Shown piece by piece: positions 38,824-49,669 of a DNA stretch of 64,000 bases. This stretch comes from Callaeas wilsoni (Eukaryota > Chordata > Aves > Passeriformes > Callaeidae): the NCBI GenBank assembly GCA_013398955.1, contig VWPU01011634.1:124001-188000 (forward strand). The letters run 5' to 3'. Under the pieces are notes generated by a model. That model ran no database searches and was not told the DNA's origin. It worked only from the letters and a program-made list of their open reading frames with translations. Every line of letters starts with the position of its first letter. The stretch's first letter is position 1. Made by a program: the position numbers and the translations under genes.

Positions 38824-38884
38824 AAAAAAACAAACAAAAACAAACAAAACCCAGAACAACAACAAAAAAAACAAAACAAACAAG
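38824..38884. repeat. CAAA/CAA-rich simple repeat
   Basis: About 60 bases composed almost only of A and C in CAAA, CAAAA and CAA units. It is an imperfect simple repeat. Confidence 0.85.
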
Positions 38885-39454
38885 TAAAACTTGAATTCAA
38901 GGTTTCTTTTCTTGCTAATACAACATAAAGTCGATCTTCCATGGCATGTTTCTTAAAAGCTGCTTTAAGGTTTTTCCATATTCTGTAAATTCTTTTCTTT
39001 CCTTAATGGCTTGTTGTACTGTTTGCCAGTACAATGACTAGGAAATCACTATTAACACTTAAACTAATTAAGGTTTTCAGAAAACATTGGTTACGTTGTT
39101 CTCATTAGCAGACTTTAAAAAATACTATTCAGATATATGAAAAAGCAGATTGCTTTTAAATCACAAGAAATGAATGTAAGTGTTCATATTCTGGTACATT
39201 AACAGTTTGTTCCAGTACATTGATATTTTATGTGGAAATCCTACTCTGCAATTAATATGCCTGATGCAAATTGAAAAACCCATAATCCATCCTTTTCTGT
39301 TGTAATGTAAGAGAATATTATTATTGAGAAGCTACAGTATATCAGAACCATTTTTTAAAGTTGAATGCCCGTTACCTTAAATCTGCATATAAAATGGTTT
39401 GCTTGCAGAGTAGGGAATATATAACTGAATTTATTATGATACACATGAAAGTAT

Positions 39455-39486
39455 AACAAATAACAATAATAACAATAATAATAATT
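39455..39486. repeat. AAT/AAC trinucleotide repeat
   Basis: About 32 bases of AAT and AAC triplets, an imperfect microsatellite. Confidence 0.85.
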
Positions 39487-39879
39487 AGTCCAGTGTGTTT
39501 CACCTCCACAAAGACAATTACATATTTTAACATAAGTAAACAAAAATAGCTTAAAATTAAACACAAAAACTTAATGAAATATCTAACTGTTCTAGATAAC
39601 ATGAGGTATCTGCAATATCTGCCTGGTCACTTATGTTAAGTTTGAAAATAGTGTGGTTGTTATTATCTTTTTGGAAAATTCCCAAATCTACGGAAAAGTA
39701 AAAGTTATATCTTTAACATAATGTAAGTTAATAATTGTGTAAGTGTAAATAAAATATGTCAATGCTACTTACTATCCCCTGGAGACATTTTCAGTTGAGG
39801 TGATTGCTAATGATTGATTGATACTGAGATACCCTCTCCTGATCAGATGTGGATCATATATTATGAAGGAGCAGAGTTC

Positions 39880-40945
39880 TGGTGGTTTGACCCTGGCTGG
39901 ATGACAGGTGCCCAAAAAGCCACTCTGTCACTCCCCTCCTCTGCTGGACAGGGGGAGAGGAAATATTAGGAAAGGCTCACAGGATGAGACAAGAACAGAA
40001 AGGATAACTCACAAATTATTGTCACAGGTAAAACAGTTTCGGTGTGGGGAAATTAGTTTGATCTAGTGCAAATGAAGTCAGAAAAAGACGATAAGAAAAA
40101 AAAAATATCTTATAAAATATCTCTCCCCCACCACTCCCTTCTTTCTTGAAGTGGAAGGCTCAACTTCATTTCTAAATTCTCTACCTCCTTCTCAACAGCA
40201 GTGCAGGGAGACAGGGAATGATGTTGGGATAAGTTCAACACACATTGTCTCTGTCGCTCCTTTCTGCTCAGAAGAAGGACTCCTTCACAAACTTCTCCAA
40301 CAGGAGTCCTTCCCAAAGGCTGCAATTCTTCACAAACTGCTCCAGCATGGGTCCCTTCCACAGGCCGCAGTCCTTCAGGAGCAAACTGTTCCGGTAGTGG
40401 GTTTCTCACAGGGTCACAAGTCCTGTCAGCAAACCTGCTCCAGCATGGGATCCTCTCTCCATGGGGCCACAAGGCCCTGCAAGGGACCTGATGCAGCCTG
40501 GGCTTCTCACAGAGTCACAGCCTCCTTTGGGCAGATCCACCCAGTCTGACATGGGGTTCTGCATAAGCTGCATGTGGGTCTCTACTTCCCTATGGGCCTC
40601 CATGGGGTGCAGAGGCACATCCTGCCTCACCATGGTCTGTACCATGGGCTGCAGGGGAGTCTCTTCTCTGGTGCCTGGAGCACCTCCTTCTCCTTCTCCT
40701 TCACTCATCTTGGTGTCTGCAGCGTTCTTTCTGTCATATATTCTCACTCACCTTCCTGGCTGAAATTGTCCATGCACTGTTCACCACCCATCCCCACCCT
40801 CTTCTTAACGATCTTATACCCAGAGTTGCTGTTGGGCTCTGCCTTGGCCAGCGGTGGCTCTGCCTTGGAGACCATTGGCGTTGGCTCTATCAAATGTAGG
40901 GGAACCTTCTGATAGTTTCTTTTCCATTGCCACACGAACACTACA
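39880..40945 (-). mobile_element. ERVL-type LTR, minus strand, probably solo
   Basis: Read on the plus strand this is the antisense of an avian endogenous-retrovirus LTR. The left end is GGTGGTTTGACCCTGGCTGG, the middle has the repeated words GCTCCAGCATGGG and CTTCACAAAC, and the right end is TGCCACACGAACACTACA. Flanking 5-mers AGTTC (39875-39879) and TGTTC (40946-40950) match at four of five bases and fit a decayed target duplication, which would make it a solo LTR of about 1.07 kb. Open frames of 100-132 codons on both strands lie in its GC-rich repeated part and are not genes. It shares sequence with the LTRs at 44687 and 63446. Confidence 0.88.
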
Positions 40946-40950
40946 TGTTC

Positions 40951-41250
40951 CACAACTTTCCTCTGTGAAGCATATATTTTAAAATTGTCATAAAAATCCA
41001 CATTCATTCCACAGTCTTCACAAACTTCAATCACATCATTCATATCTACAAAAAAGTTCCCCATACCAAAATCAAAATAACAACATCACAACACCAAAAA
41101 AGCTGCTGGTCTAGCAATTTTCTCATTAACAAAGATGACAACATCTCATAACAAGCAGCACAGCAACTTCCCGCAGCTGCCCAATTTATACAGACTGCTG
41201 GATACTGCAGTACTCTTACTGTAGGTCAAGGGAAATTAAAACCTTATGTA
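40951..41250 (-). other. Sequence beside LTR, possible internal remnant
   Basis: The 300 bases next to the 5' (sense) end of the minus-strand LTR have an open minus-strand frame that starts at 41064 with MGNFFVDMNDVIEVCEDCG and runs through the LTR boundary to 40744. If 40946-40950 is a true target duplication, this is ordinary flank. If not, it could be a leftover of the retroviral interior or an extension of the LTR. I recognise no retroviral domain here and no primer-binding site. Confidence 0.2.
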
Positions 41251-41806
41251 TCAAATACCCTGAAAACTCTTTTAAAGACAGATAAAGTTTTAATACAAGG
41301 AAATAAATAATGTGTAGCAATACATTTATTCCATGTAGAGACGCCACCTTTATGTCTGCTATGGAACTCAAGAGGTTTTGCTATCTGATTCATGCAGCAA
41401 AAGAAGTTGGGATACTTCACAAAACTGTGAAATCAAAATCTTCTTTCAAAGGATTGCTGTCTGAACAGAATCCCCTTTCTGGAGACACAGGCAGTTTTCT
41501 GGAAACAGTATATTTGTGAGACCATATTCAGAATTCATTCCATCCTTCTTCAGGAGGCAGCTTTTAATTTTCTTCCTTCTACAGAAATGTGGAATGCCAG
41601 ACTTAAAAAGTACTACCATCATTTGTATATTACAGAGCTACTTTGAGCTGGTCTGTATACAGAATATTCAAACCACTGCTGCAGCACTTATCTGGCAACA
41701 AAAAATTCATACTTCCTTTCTTGACTTCTTCATACTCTGAAAACAAGGTTTCTTATAAGCATTTGTAATAATAACACAATCTTGCAGGAGCAATTAAAAA
41801 TAATGA

Positions 41807-41811
41807 ATCAG
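41807..41811 (+). repeat. Target-site duplication, left copy (ATCAG)
   Basis: ATCAG directly precedes the TG start of the solo LTR and is repeated exactly after its CA end. A 5-bp duplication is what ERVL integration leaves. Confidence 0.9.
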
Positions 41812-42086
41812 TGTGCTGGTTTGGGCTGGGGTGAAGGTAACTTTCTTCACAGTGGCTGGTGTGCGGCTGTGTTTTGGATTTGTGCTGAACATGGAGGTGA
41901 TAATATAGAGATGTTTTAATTATTGCTGAGCAGGGCTTACAGAGAGCTGAGGCCTTTTCTGCTTTTTGTACTGCCACACTGGTGGGGAAGTTGGGGGGTA
42001 CATGCGAGGTTGGGAGGAGACACAGTCAGGACAAGTGACCCCAAATGACCAAAGGGATATTCCAGACCATGTGACATCATGCTTAA

Positions 42087-42095
42087 TATATAAAG
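42087..42095 (+). promoter_or_regulatory. TATA box of the solo LTR
   Basis: TATATAAAG lies about 275 bases into the LTR, in the position expected for the U3 promoter, shortly after TGACATCA, a CRE/AP-1-like word. Transcription, if any, would start about 25-30 bases downstream near 42118 and run rightwards. The sequence shows the motif but not activity. Confidence 0.7.
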
Positions 42096-42274
42096 TGGTG
42101 GGAAAAGGAGCAAGAGGGGGATGCTTGGAGTGACGATGTTTGTCTTCCCAAGTTATTGTTGCACGTGATGAGGCCCTGTTCTCCTGGAGATGGCTGAACA
42201 CCTGCTGGACTGTGGGAAGTAGTGAATTAATTCCTTGTTCTGCTTCATTTGCATGCACAGCTTTTGCTTTTACT

Positions 42275-42280
42275 ATTAAA
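42275..42280 (+). terminator. Poly-A signal of the solo LTR (ATTAAA)
   Basis: ATTAAA, the common variant of the polyadenylation hexamer, lies about 185 bases after the TATA box, with T-rich sequence soon after. This fits the R region of the LTR. Confidence 0.65.
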
Positions 42281-42413
42281 TTGTCTTTGACTCAACCCAG
42301 CTTTTTCAGTTTTCCAGCTTTTACCTTTCCATTTCCCTCCCTGATCTTGCTGGTGGGGTAGTGAGTGAGTGGCTGCTTGGGCCTTGTTTGCTGCCTGGGG
42401 TTAAATCATGACA

Positions 42414-42418
42414 ATCAG
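42414..42418 (+). repeat. Target-site duplication, right copy (ATCAG)
   Basis: An exact copy of the ATCAG found before the LTR, directly after its terminal ACA. Confidence 0.9.
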
Positions 42419-42949
42419 TCAAAACAGACATCACAAGAACAAAACTACCTTGAGGTGGTAATAAATGGGAAGTGAAGATAAAGGCTTTGAAGGATGCTGT
42501 TGCAGTAACCAAGCAGGAGATTCTAAAATTCTGTCTAAGTTGTCATATATAATAACTTTTTTAAAAAAGACTTTGAAATTCAAAATTACTTTTATAGATA
42601 TTAGTTTCTTATTCTCTGAAAGTTGTCATCCAGATGTATGCGTGAATGGAGATGTATGTATGGAGATGGTTCATTTCAACCCATTCCTGCATTTCAAACT
42701 ATGTAGAAATATAAGAACATTATTTTAATAGCTAATGCCAATCTAAACCAAATTTCCCCTTTCCTCTGATTGTAACTTCCTCTTGCAGCTCATCTAGCAC
42801 CACTTTTCTATGATTGCTCCTGGCATATAAGTCTATTGGAAAATATTATCATTCTAAGCATACAATAAGAATGTTCAACTCCAACATCCTCATAAGTCAG
42901 CCATGTCTATCAGCCACAGCTTTACCCTTGACTTGGCTTAAATTTAGGA

Positions 42950-42985
<36 letters not shown>

Positions 42986-44686
42986 GTATAAAATTGGGAA
43001 GGCATTTTATGTTTTAGGTTCTTTATTCTCATCCTCTGAATGACTGCTGAATAGAACGTTCTTGTAGGGTACTATAATTTGATGTAGCATGGAGTACTAC
43101 CAGGGCTTACTATTCAGCAGCATCTGCAAACCCCTGAGAGACACCAGGATGCCTGTCATGGACAGAGCAGGTGGAGAAAGGAAGTGATCTGCACACTGTA
43201 AGGCAGATAGCCACATAACTATGGCTCAACATCCACTCTGGCTGCAACAGGCTGATAATGCTCACAGTGGCGGGGACACGTGGCAGAATTGCATTAATTA
43301 CATTCTTCACACTTAATAAAATCACAAAATATGAGCCTTAAAATTAGTAGCACTCAAAGTAAAAATGAGAACAAAATTTATTAAAGTTATATATAATTTT
43401 AAATGAGATTTTTATCAAGTAAGTAGTTTCTTTTGCATTCTACTTGCAATTATACATATACAGACTATTTTTCTATCAGCTTTTCTTCACCACTCTTCTT
43501 CCCCTAACTGGCTGCTGATTTTTTCTCTCTCCTTTTTTCTTTTATTTAAAAAGTCCTTCACTCTATCTCAGTACTTGTTCTACTTTGTTCCTCTTCCACC
43601 ATCACACTTCAAAGACTTCCAGGAGTCAGACAAAGTTCTTTCAACAAGGTAGCACTTTCCTTCACAAAAAGGCAAAATTCTTCTCTGTATAAGACAGGAG
43701 CAGTAGGAGCAGTCTAGGTACCCTTACCAACCCTTTTTTTTTTAAAATTTAACATATCCTATACCCATTACTGTTGGAAAAGTATGAGACGAATGCAGTG
43801 AGCTACAGTTGTTAAGGGAGAACACATGATATATGTATTCTTCCCACATCACAGAGAGACTCTCAGTCCCAGACTGGAATGGAATCCAGATCTATCTATC
43901 TCTTACAACTTTTTATATAATTGTTCCCAAATTAAATACTCTGCTTTAAGATAAAGAAAATGTCTTGCTTTAGAAAATAATTTTTCAGATGATTTATTTT
44001 AATAATTCAATATTTTTAAAAGCCCATATAACTTCAGATTGCTTTTGCAGAAAGGAACTTGAGATTTTTATTTAACTGTGTAGAGAAAGCCATCTTAGAC
44101 TCTCTGACTTCTGAAATGATTTGATTTTTTAATTATTGAATTTGAGTACTTAGTTACACTGGGTGTTTTTTGTGGGTTTTTTCTATATATGTAGATTCTG
44201 ATATCTACAAAAATTAGTAAAAGACAGTGCATGATGACAGATATTTTATTCAATTGTACAGTAACTATCTGTAAAGATGTTGGGATGTAAAAATTATAAT
44301 GAAGACTGTCTCAGAGCCAAGCCATGGAAAACACTGATGTTTTCTGGTTTATGTTGTGGCTTTAAAATCTTACCAAGCTATTGATATATATTTCCTAAGG
44401 CCATGTGATTCACCTAATGGGCTGAATATATTTTATTTGTAAAAAGGCAATATCATCAACAATCAGTTTTATTTTGCTTGTTTGATTGTCTGGGGTTTTT
44501 TTATTTCAGTACATGTTGTATAGCTTTACAAACTTTGATAAAGCTAGTAAATTACATGATAGCTCTGAACATATACACCTTGAAAAGTCAAACAAACCCA
44601 TTTTGACACTCTACGTAGGAAATTGCAGTTGCAGCATACAGTAAAAAGACTTTACAGATAGCGTGTGTTTCAAAAAATAAATGTTT
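42419..44686. other. Spacer between LTRs, no gene seen
   Basis: About 2.3 kb, AT-rich, with one TA/TATG microsatellite. A GC-richer stretch at about 43085-43325 has a 71-codon minus-strand frame without a recognised domain and resembles no element I know. Confidence 0.5.
42951..42988. repeat. TA then TATG microsatellite
   Basis: Twelve or so TA units (42951-42975) followed by TATG/TGTA units, a compound microsatellite likely to vary in length between individuals. Confidence 0.9.
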
Positions 44687-45263
44687 AAGATTGGCTTTGT
44701 GTGGCAAGGTTTTGTTTAGGGAGGAGCTGCAGTGAGGAGGACCCCATGTCAGAGCAGGTCAGGTAGATCCCCAAAGGAGGCTGTGACCCAGTGGGACTCA
44801 GGAACTCAGGGTCCTGGCAGGTCCTGTGGATGGTGGAGACCACACTGGAACAGAAGAGTGTGAGTAGTCCTTAGACTGAGGAGGAAGGAGAAATAGAGAC
44901 AAAGTGTGATGAACTGACCACATTGCCCATTCCCCATCTTTGCTGTGCCACTGGTGGGGAGGATGTAGAGAAAATTGGGACTGAAGTTGAGCCTGGGGAG
45001 AAAGGAAGGTGGGGGCAAGGGTTTTTAAGATTTGGTTTTATTTCTTGTTGTCCTACTCTGATTTGATTGGCAGTAATTGAAACTCATTTCCTCAAGTTGA
45101 GTCTCTTTTGCTTCTAACCATAATTGTGTGAGTGATCTCTTCCTGTCCTTACCTCAACCTGCAAGCCTTTGGTTTTATAGTCTCTACCCTTTACAGATGA
45201 GGAGTGAAGTGACAGTGCAGCTTTGTTGGGTAGCGAATGTCCAGCCAGGATCAACTCACTACA
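44687..45263 (+). mobile_element. ERVL-type LTR, plus strand, internally shortened
   Basis: Sense orientation of the family seen inverted at 39880. It begins near TTGGCTTTGTGTGGCAAGG, continues with GAGGAAGGAGAAATAGAGAC, CCATTCCCCATC, TTTAAGATTTGGTTTTATTTC and TCTGATTTGATTGG, and ends CCAGCCAGGATCAACTCACTACA. At about 577 bases it is roughly half the length of the 39880 copy, mainly because repeated blocks near its start are missing. The 5' TG is degraded and no target duplication could be matched, so this is an older or partial copy. Confidence 0.88.
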
Positions 45264-48200
45264 AAATTATAGCTGTCATTATTAGGTAGGATAATTGTGG
45301 TATTAGAAAAAAAAAAAAAAAAAGTTATTCCAAAAGAAGTATAAATGCAACTAATCTGAAGGAACTATTACAGAGATTCTCACAGACTTCCATTTGGTAA
45401 ATGTTAGTTTCTCCAGTCTTTCTGACAACACACATTTTCTCTTCCCTTTAAATTAATTTTACAGCAGATTACAATTCCTAAAAACTCCCTGGGCACTTGA
45501 GTTGACTGAAAAAGGAGAGCTGCTGAAGCATTGTATACAAGGCAAATACTTTTCACTACGGATACGAACATTTCAGAGACCCTTCCAAATAATTTCAGTT
45601 AACATAATATGTTCTTTATCTTAAAGAATGGTTTGAACAACACTTTAACCCAAACACTCTTTAAAGCTCTGCAAAATTTACTGCTGAGCCAAAGTGATTT
45701 TTGACAAGCTTCACCCTTAAATTTCGTAGTTTTGCAAATTACTTCTGTTGGCCAAAGTGTTCTTATATTTCCTATTTGATCTAATTACACCACTGCAATG
45801 TTTTCCCAGTAATCTATAATGTTTTTATTCTGCTTCTTCTGGATTTTTGGTGAGTTTTTTGGCCAGGGTTTTTAAAGAGCTTCTGTTGTTTTCTTTATAT
45901 GTAAGACCCTCTCAACCCTCCTTGCATTGTTCAGTCTTTCACAGGTGATAAATAAATGGATTAGGACTGTGAAAGTTTCATTGCACGAGAATAAGCAAGT
46001 CCTCTGATCAAACAAAGCTGAGGGGAGAAAACTGCTCAAGCATTTTCTAGAATCTGGGATTCTAGTAAATGCTGACCAACTCTGAGGTACAGACTCAAGG
46101 TACTGGAAGGCTTTACAAAGGATAAGATTATTTTTCTCTATTTTTTCATGCTACCATCCCCCTGACAACTAGGAGCCTCTCTTTTATGTGGATTAAGTCC
46201 ATGCCAGCTGCTGTTTATTCTCAGATTCCCATTAAGTAAATACTGCCTTATTAACAAGACCATATTACTCACAATTGTTAAAAAAGTCAAAAATATTGTT
46301 ATGTAGTTTATTATGATTGCATATTAATGATATCAAATCCTTATTTACCCTGATTTTTTAGAGTTCTGTATGTTTGCTTGCTAACAGCATGATAATTTCA
46401 ATGAATGGAGAAAGATAAAGCCACATATGTATACAGCCTCTAATTTCTGTTTCTGACTTATTTACATTAAGCACAGAGTAAACACACTTTATAATTCACA
46501 GAAGGCTAAGCCAAAGTCATCAATATGGGTGAACAAACCCATGTTTTGAAGTCTAGCTCTGTCTGATGCTCTAAGGTGGATATGCACAAGATCATTATGT
46601 ATTCTTCACCACAGGTCAGTTGCTTAGCTACCTGAGAAGTAGAGAACTACTAATTGAAAGTATTCAGTATTGCTGGCAGCATCTGTTGCAGGACACTGGT
46701 CTTGGAAACACTCATATATAAATGTTGCAGGAGGAAGAATGAAAGAAAAATCTACACAATATCATCTTGCAAAAAATGGCAAATGTCTTTCTTCAGTATT
46801 GTAATAAATGAGTTATCATCAGTGAAATTATATTGATTCTGATGACCATCAAATGCTCCTGTGAGGAATTTCATTGTAGAGGTTAGTTATTCCCAACGAG
46901 TTTATATGCTGTGGTTATATTTTAGATGTAATTGTTGCAAATAGTGAAGTAATTTCTTATTTATCTAGCTCCATCACATTTCCAAGTGATTAATTACATT
47001 CAGGGGCCCCTAGTTAATAGCAGAGTCATTAAAATTTAAAAAAAAAAAATCAAGAACTGGCAAGAATATTATCCCCTCATGAGATCCCTAATTACAAAAC
47101 TCCTGCATTTAGTTCACATGAAATCTGAAACTTTGTAGTGCAACAAGCACTCCTTTATTTTAGCTCAGAGAAGAATTTGACAATACATTATTAACTTTTC
47201 ACAGTATTCTCCAGTGTAGGTGTTCTCTTTTTTTTAATTTTATTGTTTTTCTTTTGCATTCAGTGTTTTATAACTTCATTTTCTAGCACTGTTAATGTCT
47301 GGAATAAAAAAGTTAAGTCCATCCTGGGAGGATAAATGAGAGGCTCTCTTTTATCTATTGTCCTCCCATCAGACTTTTCAAATGAGACAATTTCAACCTT
47401 TACCTTTCAGCTGTCAGATTGGAAAAAATAAATTTGGACTAGAACTACATTCTACTGCAGTTTTGCATATAAAGTATTAGGAGAGCATTCCTTGAAACAA
47501 AATATCAGCAGTTTTATTGAAAATGTTCTGTTAAATTTCTTCCATAGAGAACTATCTCTCAGATAGCTTTGCATGAATTCAATAAATCTATATTTCCATA
47601 GATAGATAGATAGTTTTTAAAGTTAGGGTTGTTCATAATGATGCCTCTATTTATATACCATTCTGGAGATTTGACAGACCTGTAAGTGAATGAAAGATAC
47701 AAGTCTGTTGTATTTATCTGATTCCCAGAGACTTTAAAACCAAAGACAAATTTTCATATTTTCTGGGCCTACTTAAAGTACATTGTCCCAAGATTATCTG
47801 TCCAGATAACAGGATTTCATTTTCTCTTACCTGGGAGGAGAATCTAGAACTTGAGTAAATAAAATACATTTAACTGACAGACTGCCATGTTAGTTTAGCA
47901 CTTTTCTATCTTTTATTAATGAATAAAGTGTGATACTGCAGGGCTCCAGTAATATAACTTGCAACTAAGTAAATCCTTTTTTTTTTCATATTTTGTTGTG
48001 AATCTGAAAAAAAAATCCCAACCTCATTTTTGTTTAAATTGTACAGCTGTCCACTACAGAGTAGGCTTAGAACTGTCCCTTGGATGCCTTTATAAAAATA
48101 TCCCTAAACCAAGTCACTGGGGAAAGTAACAAGTGGAGCTTGTTGCAGACAATTTCATCTCACAAAATTGTGCGTTCTAAATAAGACATCCAGTTGAATA

Positions 48201-49669
48201 CTCATATATTTATGATTGCATTGCCTTGCAGTCAGGAAAAGCTCAACAAGGTAGCCGACACAGCCCTTCATAGAAGTAGTACATGATCCTCAGGGAACAC
48301 AGAAAACCACCCGAAGTGCAGATATGTTTAAGATATCAAGACCGCCTTAATTATAACCTATGAATTCAACCAAAATTTCAATTTCCTCAGCCAAATGAGT
48401 TTTTCTCCTCTTGTAAAACATTTAATAGTTCTAAAAACACTAGAACATCAGTCCCTAGTCTCAGCTAATATCTGACATCCCAAAGCCTAGGGAATACTGG
48501 CAATATCACAGCTTCCTTGCCATCCCATGGGTCTTTCCAGAGATGATTGTACTGTATTTAAGCTCTGCACTTCTCTTGGTTTTCCTTTCTATAACTTTCA
48601 TTTTTAAAACTAAATTTTCTGTTACATGGAGAAAGTAGCTTTAACTTCATAAGTTAACATAATGTTAAGAGAGAGTTGTTTAGTGCTTACTTACCGGCTG
48701 TGCTTAAATCGTGACACTGACTAGTGCTTTTCTTATCCTTTTTGAATACCCTGAAATCCATATAGGCTATTCAGGGCTTAATGAATCTCTGGTCCCTTCT
48801 TAGGTATTCCCATGAGATGTAAATACTAAAGCCGCTAACATAGAGGACTAAAGTGTTTCAGTAAAACCAATTTTAAGTTTGGGAAATAAGTGAGTGGTCA
48901 TTGAAGGAAAAAAAATATTTTTCATCCAAGCAGATGTTAGGCAGAACTTAAACAAGAACTAATCAAGTTGTACCTTTGAAATCACAAGGTATAGATAATT
49001 TACGAAAAATAATTGGAAAAGGCTCAGCTAATAAGGTCTCTGGACCATTAATAATCTGTTTCAATAACTCTGAAGATCCCAAAAGACTGGTAAGAAACCA
49101 CCACTGTAGGTCTGGTTTAATAAGGTAAAACCAATGGCCCAAATAACTATATATTTTCAGTGTGACCATTTTCACAGATTAAAAAGGATAAGTACTGATG
49201 GAAATCCAATACAAACATTTTAAAACAGCTAAAGTAATTAATGATGATTAAATCTTTGCATGAATGGAGTATGAATAAGTATAGATGGCATGAGGCAAGG
49301 GAGTTTATACAATATCTCTAGATGACACTAGACCATTGTGTCTTCTGCATTTCCCAATCCAACTCATACATTAACAAATTTGTGGGAAAAAAGCAACCAA
49401 CCAAACAAATGCCCCACAGCTGATAGAAGTCAGTTGGTAAAGTTCTGGATGGATGGAAAGAATTTGGCCCCATTAGGTGGAAAAATAAAAAGTCCAAAGG
49501 TGATTTGTGGAATTTAGGCATTTGAATAAGAAAATAAGCATACATTTGAAATATCAGTACTGTTGTGTTATATTTTAAAATCAAGAATGAGATCACACTA
49601 CTTGATCGGGACTTGATTTACAGAGTGAAAAACTACCTCTGTCCCTTTGATTCTCACAAATCAATCTGC
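45264..49669. other. AT-rich non-coding stretch, no gene seen
   Basis: About 4.4 kb of AT-rich sequence containing a 17-base poly-A (45307-45323) and a short GATA run (about 47598-47613). No recognised transposon, exon or RNA gene. Open frames are short. Confidence 0.55.
45307..45323 (+). repeat. Poly-A run (17 A)
   Basis: An uninterrupted A run 44 bases after the end of the LTR at 45263. It is not part of the LTR and shows no other retroposon feature. Confidence 0.85.

Larger units (their letters stand above)
37214..39879. other. AT-rich non-coding stretch, no gene seen
   Basis: AT-rich sequence with several simple repeats (pyrimidine tract, TA run, CAAA run, AAT/AAC run), listed separately. 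A purine-rich tract lies at 38357-38382. There are no recognisable exons, RNA genes or element bodies. Confidence 0.55.
40951..41811. other. Spacer between two LTRs, no gene seen
   Basis: About 860 bases between the minus-strand LTR and the plus-strand solo LTR. Apart from the first 300 bases described separately, it is AT-rich with frames of about 70 codons and no recognised domain. Confidence 0.5.
41812..42413 (+). mobile_element. Solo ERVL LTR, plus strand, 602 bp
   Basis: It starts TGTGCTGGTTTGGGC and ends AAATCATGACA, giving TG...CA ends with short inverted terminal bases TGT/ACA, and it is flanked by exact ATCAG copies. Characteristic stretches include CAAAGGGATATTCCAGACCA, TGTGACATCATGC and a GGGGTTAAATCATGACA end, the pattern of the common avian ERVL LTR. 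A single LTR with an intact target duplication means the provirus was lost by LTR-LTR recombination. It belongs to a different LTR family from the neighbours at 39880 and 44687. The exact duplication suggests it is younger than the other repeats here. Confidence 0.93.

Noticed and set aside
38824..38884. Regularly spaced CAAA units as a possible functional repeat
   Set aside because: The units vary in length and behave like an ordinary microsatellite.
40110..40763. Overlapping open frames of 100-132 codons on both strands
   Set aside because: They lie in the GC-rich repeated part of the minus-strand LTR, and the translations follow its repeated words. They are shadows of the LTR, not genes.
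39880..45263. A full-length provirus bounded by the two related LTRs
   Set aside because: The two LTRs are in opposite orientations, and the sequence between them contains no retroviral coding region that I recognise.
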